A DNA stretch of 22,079 nt from a virus: positions 1-22,079 of IMG/VR virus record IMGVR_UViG_3300028735_000330; one strand, written 5' to 3'. The position numbers were made by a program, and so were the translations under genes. The notes beneath the pieces were generated by a model. The model was not told the origin of the DNA. It saw nothing but the letters and a program-made list of their open reading frames with translations, and did no database searches. Position 1 is the first letter of the stretch; each line of letters begins with the position of its first letter. Below, piece after piece: positions 7,341 through 13,652 of the stretch.

Positions 7341-7523
7341 TCAAGAGACAGCAACGGATATTTTACGATCTTTCACCCATTCCTCAATTTCTTGCGGGTC
7401 AAATAAGACTCTTCCCTCTAAGCGCACATACGGGATTTTCCGCTGCTTCGCCCAGGAGTAAAGAGTCTTGGGGGAAACGGATAGGTCCTTTGCCAGTTCT
7501 TCGGCCCCTATGAGTTTGGTCAT
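7341..7523 (-). CDS. Excisionase-like helix-turn-helix protein
   Basis: The start is ATG 7523, with the excellent SD AGGAAGAGG, giving 60 aa; the upstream extension of the open frame is not needed. Residues 5-50 form an HTH_17/MerR-like winged helix (LIGAEELAKDLSVSPKTLYSWAKQ, then a wing with LEGRVLFDPQEIEEWVK). Such small proteins act as excisionases or AlpA-type regulators, and this one is directly upstream of int, so a directionality role is likely. Its start is fused to the zinc-finger gene stop in ATGA, so the two are co-translated. Whether it is a true Xis or a regulator of int cannot be told from sequence. Confidence 0.85.
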   Translation of the reverse strand: MTKLIGAEELAKDLSVSPKTLYSWAKQRKIPYVRLEGRVLFDPQEIEEWVKDRKISVAVS

Positions 7524-7702
7524 TCCTCTTCCTTGAAAATCGGCCGGCCACAATGGGGGCAGGTGGCATCCGGGCCGTGCAGGGAGTTGTAGTGGGCCTT
7601 CCGGCACCGGGCCTTACAAAACCGCTGCCCTTCTCGTTTTGGCGTGAAAGGCTGTTGGCAGCCCTTGAACTCACATTTTCTCTCGGGGAGATTAAGGGCC
7701 AA
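7520..7702 (-). CDS. Small zinc-finger protein
   Basis: This 60-aa protein carries two Cys clusters. The first is CEFKGCQQPFTPKREGQRFC with a following ARCR, a pattern often seen in phage and bacterial proteins that recall an MYND/Zn-ribbon knuckle. The second is a C-terminal CPHCGRPIF knuckle. Translation begins at TTG 7702 with GGAGGG about 6 bases upstream, so the TTG start is well supported. The stop overlaps the start of the HTH protein in ATGA. It is probably a DNA- or protein-binding accessory factor; the exact role is unknown. Confidence 0.75.
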   Translation of the reverse strand: MALNLPERKCEFKGCQQPFTPKREGQRFCKARCRKAHYNSLHGPDATCPHCGRPIFKEEE

Positions 7703-7754
7703 ATCCTACCCTCCAGAATAGGTCTAAAAATCCGCTAGCTCTTTTTCCTGGCGT

Positions 7755-8333
7755 CTAGGCGGATCGGTCAAGGGGATTGGTCACGCGCAGGGCCACGGTG
7801 AAATCGATCTCAATAGCCACGGTGAAATCAACTTCAAAATCATAGCCCTTTGGTTTGTATTTCTGAATCAATTCATCTAAGTCAGACATAGGACGAAGTT
7901 TTGATTGGTGTATGTAGTGGCTTAAAATACCTTTGCCTCCTATATCTTTTGGTTCTACTTTGGATAAGTCTTTTCCATATGCCCATCCAATAAAAATTAC
8001 TGTTCCATCATTATTGTATTGGCCCAAAGGATAAAAATCGGCTTTAACTTTTCCTGCCTTCTCCAACAGGTAATAGGGTTTCTTGGCAGTCTTGACGCCA
8101 AATGTCCCCAATCCAGGAACATCAAAGTCAATACCACCATCACCATAGGGTTTATCTTCTTCACCTATCCAATACTGCATTAAATCATATTTCTTTCCAA
8201 AGGCAATTTCACCCGTGACGCCTATACGGTCTTCAACTAAAGGATCAGCATAGAAACGTGGCGTAAGATTGTTATGCCTTTCATGAAGGCCATACCATTT
8301 TTGGGCCACAACATTAGCATCGGGGATGCTCAT
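7755..8333 (-). CDS. PD-(D/E)XK-like phage protein
   Basis: I choose ATG 8333 because AGGAGA lies just upstream; the frame is open to ATG 8408, which has a poor SD. The 192-aa product has GVTGEIAFGKK, then YGDGGIDFDVPGLGTFGVKTAKK, and later GILSHYIHQSKLRPMSDL. This order (helix Glu, strand Asp, then VKT) is the PD-(D/E)XK fold pattern found in many phage proteins. The residue two before the lysine is Gly, not the usual Asp/Glu, so catalysis is doubtful. The C-terminus contains a short duplication (DFTVA twice, encoded by 14-bp repeats at 7792-7805 and 7816-7829). It lies in the recombination operon but is AT-richer than RecT. Confidence 0.6.
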   Translation of the reverse strand: MSIPDANVVAQKWYGLHERHNNLTPRFYADPLVEDRIGVTGEIAFGKKYDLMQYWIGEEDKPYGDGGIDFDVPGLGTFGVKTAKKPYYLLEKAGKVKADFYPLGQYNNDGTVIFIGWAYGKDLSKVEPKDIGGKGILSHYIHQSKLRPMSDLDELIQKYKPKGYDFEVDFTVAIEIDFTVALRVTNPLDRSA

Positions 8334-8351
8334 ATTTTCTCCTAAAATGGC

Positions 8352-8373
8352 CCCCCCGGTATCGCCCGGGGGG
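8352..8373. other. GC hairpin just upstream of a ribosome binding site
   Basis: CCCCCCGG (8352-8359) and CCGGGGGG (8366-8373) form an 8-bp stem with a 6-base loop. On the minus-strand mRNA it sits about 10 bases before the AGGAGA SD of the 7755-8333 gene. No T-tract follows. It could be a processing or attenuation element in the long operon. The adjacent 8409-8569 gap shows no convincing ORF. Confidence 0.45.
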
Positions 8374-8569
8374 AGGCGCCTGAAAGCTGACTTGGGCCCG
8401 GCTGTCATGCAATACCCGCCGCTACCGGACCTTACATCCCTCTCTGGCTTGGGACAATCAGCCTGTTAACGGGCCAGGTTGCCCGGAACTGGAGGACAGC
8501 GGCGAAAATCTTACCGGGGGCCCGGAGTACCCGCCCGGACGAACGGGAAGCGCCGCCCCGGTCAATCTC

Positions 8570-9955
8570 TTATTTCCTGCCCTTTTTCGCGGGCTGATAA
8601 CCCTGCACTAGCTCCTCGATCTGGCTGAGGTTGTCGGCGGTGATGCTAGTGAGTTCACTGACGCCGACCTCTTTTAAGACCTCTATGGGGATCATCTTCT
8701 CGACGATCTGATTCCAGACGGCTTCCCGGCACTTGAGGAAATCGGGGTCCTGGTCCCCCGGCCCGGCAAAGTGGTCAGCCTCTCCCCCATTGAACATCGT
8801 GCCCTGGACCTGAGGGGTGATCACCGTCGTTCCGGCTGTCTCCGGGTGGGCGGGCTGGGTTTCCGCCGGTGCTGCCAGCGGAGTTTCGGCGGGGGGTTCG
8901 GCCGGCGGTGGCGTCTGCTGCTTGCTGAGGTATTTCTCAAAGGCGTCCCAAAAGCTCGGGAACATATTGGGGGCACCGGCCATGACCTTGAGGGCTGGCA
9001 CGGTCATTTTCTTTTTCTGGCCGTTGGCGGTCACCTGGAGGAAATTCTGGAGGGCCTGGTACTTCGCCTTGTATTCATCGGCCTCCTTAATGCCTGCGAA
9101 TTTCTCCTCCACCTGCTTGTCGAACGCGGATGTATCGAGGGTTTCCTCTTTGGCCGGGGCCTGGTCTGCAGACACCCCCCCGCCCAGGTTGTCCGGAAGC
9201 TCCTGGCCGGTTTCCGCCAGAAGGCTTTCGACGGTGGCCCCGACCTCCAGGCGGTTGTCGTCCCGGATCAGGTCCCGCAACTGGCTTTTCACCGGAATTT
9301 CCTTGAAGCCCTGCTTGATCACCGTCTTTCTGAACATCGCTTCTTCCCAATCCGCCCACGGCCCCGTCCCGGGAGCCGCCTTCCACGCGGCCGAAGAGTT
9401 GCGGATTTTCTCAATGTCCTGGCGGTACATGACATGAAAACGCTTGCTGCCGTCGGGCATGACGAAAACGACGGCGGCGCCGATGAGAGCCCCGCGTTGG
9501 TCCCCAAAGCTCGGCTCGTGGATCAGGTCCTCGTCCAGGCCATACTTCACCACGACCTTATCGCCCTGGTAGATGGGGTAAGAGTTGACGCGGGCAACCG
9601 ACTCCGTATCGGTGGCCCTCTTAATCAGACCTTTGTAGCCCGGCACCGGCGTTACCGTCAGCACTCCTTTGACTTTGTAGGGGATGAGCCAAACCCCGTC
9701 CTCGACGCCGGGCTCCAGGTCCCGGTACGCGGCCCAAATCAAGGCCATGAGGAGGCTCTTGACGTCGGCCTGAAGAAGTTTGGGGTCCCGCATCAGGGCC
9801 AGGTGGGTCATTTTGACGAAACGGTCCACCATATCGTCGTTGCCAAGCAGGGTTTTCAGGTAAGGGATTACCTTCTGGACCTCCCCCTTGAAGTTCTCCA
9901 TGAGCACCGCATTGGCGGATGGCTGCGGCGCTTTCTGCAACTCTTTTCCAGACAT
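8570..9955 (-). CDS. recT: RecT-family single-strand annealing protein with long C-terminal extension
   Basis: Residues about 15-240 match RecT: LLMALIWAAYRDLEPG, VWLIPYKVKGVLTVTPVPGYKGLIKRA, PIYQGDKV, GAAVVFVMPDGSKRFHVM, and AWKAAPGTGPWADWEEAMFRKTVIKQ. RecT binds single-stranded DNA and anneals complementary strands for phage recombination. The protein is 461 aa against a usual length of about 270-330. The added part has a helical region (about 270-340), a Pro/Ala/Thr-rich linker (about 345-385) and a C-terminal helical end. The start ATG 9955 follows GGGGGAGAGA. The exonuclease that would make its substrate is two genes upstream in the same operon. Confidence 0.93.
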   Translation of the reverse strand: MSGKELQKAPQPSANAVLMENFKGEVQKVIPYLKTLLGNDDMVDRFVKMTHLALMRDPKLLQADVKSLLMALIWAAYRDLEPGVEDGVWLIPYKVKGVLTVTPVPGYKGLIKRATDTESVARVNSYPIYQGDKVVVKYGLDEDLIHEPSFGDQRGALIGAAVVFVMPDGSKRFHVMYRQDIEKIRNSSAAWKAAPGTGPWADWEEAMFRKTVIKQGFKEIPVKSQLRDLIRDDNRLEVGATVESLLAETGQELPDNLGGGVSADQAPAKEETLDTSAFDKQVEEKFAGIKEADEYKAKYQALQNFLQVTANGQKKKMTVPALKVMAGAPNMFPSFWDAFEKYLSKQQTPPPAEPPAETPLAAPAETQPAHPETAGTTVITPQVQGTMFNGGEADHFAGPGDQDPDFLKCREAVWNQIVEKMIPIEVLKEVGVSELTSITADNLSQIEELVQGYQPAKKGRK

Positions 9956-9965
9956 TCTCTCCCCC

Positions 9966-10796
9966 TTAAACTTTGACGTTGAGCTCTAGTTCCTCGTAGA
10001 TTTCACAGCCGTCGATGTGACGGGTTCCCCCCTTGACGGCGGCGTTCAACTTTTTCATGGACGGATCACAATATTCCCGGGGCACCTTGTCCGGGTCGAT
10101 GATTCGGACTTTCCACTTGTCCTTGGTGTAGGCGGCGCCTTCGGCAACCCTGGTGATGGAAGCCTGTTCAATGGCAACCGGCGGCACGACTGGGGCCGCA
10201 GTTTCCAGAACCGCGGTTTCCTCTGCGATGGTCCGCTCCAGAGTGGCCCGGACGCCGGGATCGGTTTCCTGCTCGAGCTTTTCCTGGGCGGTCTGGATGA
10301 TGTTGGCGGCTGCCTCTTTTTGGGCCGCGGCCTCGGCGTCAAGCTGCTCCTGCAGCCGGCGGTTGGCCTCCCGCTGTTCGGCCTCCTTCCGTTGCCTCTC
10401 CAACTTCTGTTTTTGGAGGTGGGCCGTCATTTTCTGCCTGAGGATTTCGTCGTTGCGTTTCAGGTAGTCAGTCAGGCGCTTGAAAAGGTTGCGAATGGCG
10501 GTGACGTGATTGTTGTAAGGCGTCACGAAGCCTTTATAGGAAAGGTCCAACTCTTTGATGAGCCGCTTATTTTCGGATACCTGGGAGACGGCGGCTTTGT
10601 AGGAGTCGTCGTCCGTGACCGCTAGGGCCTGCCCTGCCTGCAACATGGCGCGGCAGATTTCCTCAAAGGGCATGAGGCTCAGAGCTACCGGCCTTATGTC
10701 CAGTTTGGCCGGCGGCGGGGGGACGGCCCTCGGCGGCACGATCTCCGCTTCCCGGGCCGGCTGCTCCTGAAAAGCCACAGAAAAATCAAGGTCCAT
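9966..10796 (-). CDS. Coiled-coil protein of the RecT operon
   Basis: This 276-aa protein has a Pro-rich N-terminal part (about 18-35), a helical region (40-105), a long charged Arg/Glu/Gln/Ala-rich coiled coil (about 105-200), and a compact C-terminal domain with KDKWKVRIIDPDKVPREYCD and GCEIYEE. The last block is widespread in phage proteins encoded beside RecT and SSB, but no activity is established as far as I know. It may bridge the exonuclease and the annealing protein or bind DNA; that is inference. ATG 10796 lies directly after the exonuclease stop (TGAATG), with GGGAG 8 bases upstream, so it is translationally coupled. Confidence 0.75.
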   Translation of the reverse strand: MDLDFSVAFQEQPAREAEIVPPRAVPPPPAKLDIRPVALSLMPFEEICRAMLQAGQALAVTDDDSYKAAVSQVSENKRLIKELDLSYKGFVTPYNNHVTAIRNLFKRLTDYLKRNDEILRQKMTAHLQKQKLERQRKEAEQREANRRLQEQLDAEAAAQKEAAANIIQTAQEKLEQETDPGVRATLERTIAEETAVLETAAPVVPPVAIEQASITRVAEGAAYTKDKWKVRIIDPDKVPREYCDPSMKKLNAAVKGGTRHIDGCEIYEELELNVKV

Positions 10797-11348
10797 TCAT
10801 TTGCTCCCGTAGAAAAAATGCCAAGCATTGACGAGTGAGATGAATACCGAGAGCCCCAGGTTGAGGGATTTGGTGAACTCCCGGAACTGCGCCGTTTTTC
10901 CCTCGGGGTGCGGCTGCAGACTGGCGATGCGGGACACCGGCCAACCGTTGACTTCCACAAGCTCCTTGTAGCCGGCGGTCTGGACAATCCATGATTTGTC
11001 AAAGGCCCGGGGGGTTTTCCAATCAGGCAGGGTCAGGCCGCTATCGCCCCGGATACGAAGCAGGGCGTCCGGGGTCCCCTGGTAGCGGTAAACTGGGTGA
11101 ACCAGGCGTTTCTCTACCCAAATAACCTCTTCCACCTGGGCGTCAGCCCAAGCCGTGAAGGAGCGGAAGTACCCCTCCAGGTTGGCGGAGACCTCGGGGA
11201 TCCAGGTGCCTATGAGATAGGCAGCGGCCAGGGCGTGGAACTCAGAACCCCGGTCCTGGGCCGCGGTGATGATGTGCTCGGGCACCTGGGAGAAGTCCTT
11301 GTAGGGACCGATTACAGTCGTCACCGACGGATATTTTATGCCACCCAT
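10797..11348 (-). CDS. PD-(D/E)XK exonuclease (RecE/Cas4-like)
   Basis: The 183-aa form starts at ATG 11348 (MGGIKYPSVTTVIG), matching the usual beginning of this phage nuclease family; the longer open frame would add 53 low-complexity residues. Conserved blocks are DRGSEFHALAAAYL, a YQGTPDALLRI strand with the first active-site Asp, LPDWKTPRAFD with the D-x-K active-site core, and QTAGYKELVE. Such enzymes resect double-stranded DNA ends to make substrate for RecT. The upstream 46-aa ORF overlaps this start by 13 bases, giving coupled translation. Direct linkage with RecT supports the role strongly. Confidence 0.85.
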   Translation of the reverse strand: MGGIKYPSVTTVIGPYKDFSQVPEHIITAAQDRGSEFHALAAAYLIGTWIPEVSANLEGYFRSFTAWADAQVEEVIWVEKRLVHPVYRYQGTPDALLRIRGDSGLTLPDWKTPRAFDKSWIVQTAGYKELVEVNGWPVSRIASLQPHPEGKTAQFREFTKSLNLGLSVFISLVNAWHFFYGSK

Positions 11349-11476
11349 CTGGTCATGGTGCGTTCCCGGACAAGCTCTCCGGTGTCCAGGCGGACGGTGC
11401 GGACCAGGCGGGTCAGTTTCCGAAGTCCCCGGGGTAGGTGCCCCCGGCTGCCATGTGCTCTTTTCTTCTGCCACAT
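11336..11476 (-). CDS. 46-aa basic leader ORF of the recombination operon
   Basis: ATG 11476 follows TGGGGGAT, a good SD, and the ORF stops at TAA 11336-11338 inside the exonuclease start region. The product is strongly basic (RKLTRLVRTVRLDTGELVRE) with a regular strand-turn-strand pattern that looks like real protein rather than noise. It is the first gene after the promoter at 11508-11536, whose expected transcript start (about 11501) leaves a leader of about 25 bases. No family is recognised. It may be a small nucleic-acid-binding protein or may serve mainly to couple translation to the exonuclease. Confidence 0.6.
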   Translation of the reverse strand: MWQKKRAHGSRGHLPRGLRKLTRLVRTVRLDTGELVRERTMTRWVA

Positions 11477-11507
11477 ATCCCCCACAATCGTTTATATTAT
11501 GTGCCAT

Positions 11508-11536
11508 GTTTTATGACTATATGTCAGTATTGTCAA
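11508..11536 (-). promoter_or_regulatory. Promoter of the recombination/integration operon
   Basis: On the minus strand TTGACA (11531-11536) is followed after 17 bases by TAAAAC (11508-11513). The spacer contains the palindrome TGAC-N5-GTCA (11514-11526), a candidate operator. The expected transcript starts near 11501, upstream of the 46-aa ORF. This is the only good promoter seen for the long minus-strand operon down to int. Confidence 0.65.
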
Positions 11537-11557
11537 GAAAAAAATTTGGCAAAAAAA

Positions 11558-11584
11558 TTCCCCCTGAGAGAATCCCAGGGGGAA
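11558..11584 (-). terminator. Rho-independent terminator of the repressor gene
   Basis: A perfect 9-bp stem, TTCCCCCTG (11558-11566) with CAGGGGGAA (11576-11584), and a 9-base loop is followed on the minus strand by seven T (11551-11557). It lies 26 bases past the repressor stop and just before the promoter of the next operon, so it separates immunity from recombination transcription. Confidence 0.88.
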
Positions 11585-11609
11585 CGGCTAAGCGGGTTTG
11601 GTGAGGACG

Positions 11610-12266
11610 TTAGAGCATGGGCGGTTGAATGTCGATAACCAGGTCGCAGAGTTTCACGAAGCTCCGCGGGAGAGTCCGGTCAGGGATCGCGGAATTGAAG
11701 CCTTTCAGGGTGATGGAATCATCCGAGAAGAAAACCCGGTACACCTGGGCCATGCCTTTCTCGTCGTGGGAAACCACCATGGCCTTGTCCCCGATCTTAT
11801 CATAGGTGTCTTTCTGGCAGACCAACATGGTCCCCGCGGTGAAGGCCGGGAGCATATCTTCTTTGATCTCCAGAGCGTAGATGTGCTTCAAGATAGGCAA
11901 GTTAAGCGTCCCCCGGTAATGGATTAGGCGGTCAGAAGCAACCGGAATCTTTTGAGGATAGGGAAACAACTTGCTTGCTGAAACAGCCGCCACCACCGGG
12001 ACCTCCACTTCCCCCCCGAAAAACTCCTCCAGGGTAAGCCCTAGGTGGGCAAGGATGGCTTCAAGATATCTGAGCTTCCATTCTCGCTTGCCGTCAAGCA
12101 TCCGGTAGAAGTACCCGTTGTCGATGCCAGTTGCCTTCGAGACGGCAAAGGCAGTGGTGCCCTTATCCTCCATGAGGCGGCGCAATTTATCACCAATTTC
12201 AGCGCCGCGCAATTTATCACCAATTTCAGCGCCGCGAACTTGACGGTTGACAGGAGCCTTCTGCAC
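11610..12266 (-). CDS. CI-like phage repressor (HTH plus S24-like domain)
   Basis: This 218-aa protein has an N-terminal XRE-type HTH (about 20-75: RLMEDKGTTAFAVSKATGID, FYRMLDGKREWKLRYLEAIL) and a C-terminal LexA/S24-like domain (about 115-210: IKEDMLPAFTAGTMLVCQK, GDKAMVVSHD, YRVFFSDDSITLKGFN). It should bind the early operators and keep lysogeny. The Ser-Lys pair of self-cleaving repressors is not evident: where a Ser is expected (usually S-M-x-P) the sequence reads DMLPAF. It may therefore not be RecA-cleavable. Translation starts at GTG 12266 with GAGG upstream. Residues 11-28 contain an exact 9-residue duplication. Confidence 0.88.
   Translation of the reverse strand: MQKAPVNRQVRGAEIGDKLRGAEIGDKLRRLMEDKGTTAFAVSKATGIDNGYFYRMLDGKREWKLRYLEAILAHLGLTLEEFFGGEVEVPVVAAVSASKLFPYPQKIPVASDRLIHYRGTLNLPILKHIYALEIKEDMLPAFTAGTMLVCQKDTYDKIGDKAMVVSHDEKGMAQVYRVFFSDDSITLKGFNSAIPDRTLPRSFVKLCDLVIDIQPPML
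12180..12233. repeat. Exact 27-bp tandem duplication inside the repressor gene
   Basis: Two identical 27-bp units lie head to tail at 12180-12206 and 12207-12233. They are in frame and encode RGAEIGDKL twice, just before the HTH. The ends of the unit share the short palindrome GGCGC/GCGCC, which would favour slippage. Loss or gain of a unit would change the repressor N-terminal arm by nine residues without breaking the frame. Confidence 0.97.
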
Positions 12267-12297
12267 ATCTAGCCTCTAGTTCATAGAATTTGGTGAG

Positions 12298-12326
12298 ATT
12301 TTATGGCAAATGGGCATAGTTGTCAA
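12298..12326 (-). promoter_or_regulatory. Promoter of the repressor gene
   Basis: On the minus strand TTGACA (12321-12326) and TAAAAT (12298-12303) are spaced by 17 bases, close to the sigma-70 ideal. The -35 box lies in a small palindrome GTTG-N-CAAC that could be an operator. The transcript would begin about 25 bases before the GTG start. Confidence 0.75.
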
Positions 12327-12362
12327 CCAAGAAATCGCTCATATAGAAGTTAATAGCACGAT

Positions 12363-12623
12363 TTAGCTGGGACAATATAACGGCAGCCCCCCGGAGCTAT
12401 GGCAAAAAAAGCAGTAGCGGTTTGGAGATACAGGGATGCTCTTGGTCAGGGGAACCCCGATAAAGCTGTCGGCGATTGAACCGGCGTAAGGCATCGGCGG
12501 CGGGGAGCGGCCTAATTCCTCCTTATGGTCGGCATGATCATAATCCACCGGCTCTCCCGTCCGGGGGCGGTGAAAAGTGCCTACCTTGCCGTCGCACAGG
12601 AGGCTGAGGATCTTCCGAGACAT
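12363..12623 (-). CDS. Small hypothetical protein next to the repressor
   Basis: The 86-aa ORF begins at ATG 12623 (MSRKILSLLCDGKVG) with a moderate AGGGA SD and ends 37 bases before the repressor promoter. A good minus-strand promoter at 12665-12692 points into it, which supports expression. It contains a CFFCHSSGG Cys pair near the C-terminus and no recognised domain. Composition (many Pro, Ser, His) is less typical of a folded protein. It could be a superinfection-control protein, or the transcript could simply be a long repressor leader. Confidence 0.42.
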   Translation of the reverse strand: MSRKILSLLCDGKVGTFHRPRTGEPVDYDHADHKEELGRSPPPMPYAGSIADSFIGVPLTKSIPVSPNRYCFFCHSSGGLPLYCPS

Positions 12624-12664
12624 TAGCAATTTTCCCTAATGGAATCCCCTAACAAGTCCACTCA

Positions 12665-12692
12665 ATTTTAACCAGAGGCTCACTCCTGTCAA
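12665..12692 (-). promoter_or_regulatory. Minus-strand promoter upstream of the immunity region
   Basis: TTGACA (12687-12692) and TAAAAT (12665-12670) are spaced by 16 bases on the minus strand. The sequence TTTCTTGACA at the -35 box is shared with the recombination-operon promoter. It would drive the small ORF at 12363-12623 and possibly read on into the repressor. Confidence 0.55.
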
Positions 12693-12737
12693 GAAATTTC
12701 TGCAATATTTTTTTTTTGACAGTTGAATATTTTTTTA

Positions 12738-12775
12738 TTGACAGTTGTGACATTATGGCAGTATATCTCTGCCAT
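12738..12775 (+). promoter_or_regulatory. Early promoter with operator over the start codon
   Basis: TTGACA (12738-12743) is followed after 18 bases by TATATC (12762-12767). A perfect 7-bp inverted repeat, ATGGCAG-N7-CTGCCAT (12755-12761/12769-12775), overlaps the -10 box and ends on the ATG at 12774. A second TTGACAGTTG lies 22 bases upstream (12716-12725). The inverted repeat is the best operator candidate for the repressor or the Cro-like protein. The transcript would start at about 12774, on the start codon. Confidence 0.6.
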
Positions 12776-13019
12776 GCAAAGAAAATTGCGTAGACTCAAG
12801 GTGCCCATCCCGCTGGACTATGCCGAGGCTCTGGACTATGACCCGAGCAACATCTGTCACATCAACGCTGGCCGCCGCCGCATCGTCTCGATCCCCGACA
12901 AGGCAATCAAGCGGGTGATCCTGATTCTGGAGGCGGCCCGGGAGGATGGTCGTCTCAAGGGCTTGAAGCTCCTGGACCTCATCCCCGAACTCAAGAAACT
13001 TCTGCCTTACCTCCCGTAA
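12774..13019 (+). CDS. Cro-like early regulator
   Basis: The 81-aa protein from ATG 12774 has a basic N-terminus and a probable HTH at about residues 11-45 (LDYAEALDYDPSNICHINAG, RRRIVSIPDKAIKRVI), then a helical tail rich in Leu and Lys. It is the first gene of the rightward operon, facing the repressor, the Cro position. There is no SD before the ATG, and the likely transcript start coincides with it, so it is probably translated from a leaderless mRNA. HTH assignment is from pattern only. A TTG start at 12723 would add residues upstream of the promoter and is rejected. Confidence 0.7.
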   Translation: MQRKLRRLKVPIPLDYAEALDYDPSNICHINAGRRRIVSIPDKAIKRVILILEAAREDGRLKGLKLLDLIPELKKLLPYLP

Positions 13020-13029
13020 GGAGTGAAAC

Positions 13030-13299
13030 GTGGGCGCGAGGGACATGGACAAGCGCGAACCGGCCCGCGAGCTCGTAAAGGTTTTGAAAAGCTGCCTCTG
13101 GCTACCTCTGAGTGAGACGCTGTGGCAGAAAGGACCGGTGACGCTTTATGTCGATGAGGTGGGCATCTTCCTCTATCACCTGGAGGTCCGCACCCACGGA
13201 CTGAGCCACAACCGGATACGGCCCCGGGACCTGAAAAGCCGGGTGATCCGGCTGCTGGATGGAAAATGTCTTGACCTGGACACGGGGGAAATCTCTTGA
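13030..13299 (+). CDS. Hypothetical protein of the replication operon
   Basis: This 89-aa protein starts at GTG 13030, supported by an ideal AAGGAG SD (13018-13023) that overlaps the stop of the Cro-like gene. The product is predicted as mixed alpha/beta: a helix (REPARELVKVLKSCLW), strands (VTLYVDEVGIFLYHLEV) and a helix with GKCLDLDTGE. I do not recognise a family. Its stop overlaps the TTG start of ssb, so it is translated in series with SSB, which suggests a replication-linked role. Confidence 0.7.
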   Translation: MGARDMDKREPARELVKVLKSCLWLPLSETLWQKGPVTLYVDEVGIFLYHLEVRTHGLSHNRIRPRDLKSRVIRLLDGKCLDLDTGEIS

Positions 13300-13652
13300 G
13301 CCTATCACTTAACCGAGCCTGTTTGACGGGCTACCTGAGTACCGACGTCGAGTTGAAATTCACGCCCGGGGGGACCGCCTACGCCCGGTTCTCCCTGGCG
13401 ACAAGTGAAACCTACAACGGGCAAGTCAAGACGCAATATCACCGGGTAGTGGCCTGGGGGAAGAGCGGGGAAGCCTGTAAGAAATTCCTCGTCAAGGGCC
13501 AGATCGCCGCGGTGGAGGGCAAAATCCAGTATTCCAACTATGAGAAGGACGGAAGGAAGGTTTACGCCACCGACATTGTGGCGGACAAGGTGAGCTTTGG
13601 CCCCCGCAAGGACGCAGAGCCGGCCACGACGGGGGGTGAAATTCCATGGTAG
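13296..13652 (+). CDS. ssb: Single-stranded DNA-binding protein
   Basis: This 118-aa OB-fold protein shows the standard SSB blocks: LNRACLTGYLSTDVELKFTPGGTAYARFSLAT, YHRVVAWGKSGEACKKFLVKGQ and VEGKIQYSNYEKDG, ending in GGEIPW, a variant of the acidic C-terminal tip that recruits partner proteins. The usual Gly/Gln-rich linker is almost absent, so it is a short phage form. It covers single-stranded DNA for replication and for RecT-mediated annealing. Translation begins at TTG 13296, overlapping the previous stop, with GGGGGAA upstream. Confidence 0.94.
   Translation: MSLSLNRACLTGYLSTDVELKFTPGGTAYARFSLATSETYNGQVKTQYHRVVAWGKSGEACKKFLVKGQIAAVEGKIQYSNYEKDGRKVYATDIVADKVSFGPRKDAEPATTGGEIPW

Noticed and set aside
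8771-9976. 401-aa plus-strand ORF opposite recT
   Set aside because: It is the complement of a clearly recognisable RecT gene, has no SD, and shows the His/Arg/Leu-rich composition of an antisense shadow in GC-rich DNA.
10797-11507. Long form of the exonuclease starting at 11507
   Set aside because: The ATG touches the -10 box of the operon promoter, so it would be upstream of the transcript; the extra 53 residues are low-complexity and another frame in this stretch encodes the better-looking 46-aa ORF.
12041-12268. 75-aa minus-strand ORF overlapping the repressor
   Set aside because: It has an ATG one frame from the repressor GTG, but only the repressor frame gives a recognisable HTH and continues through the S24-like domain.
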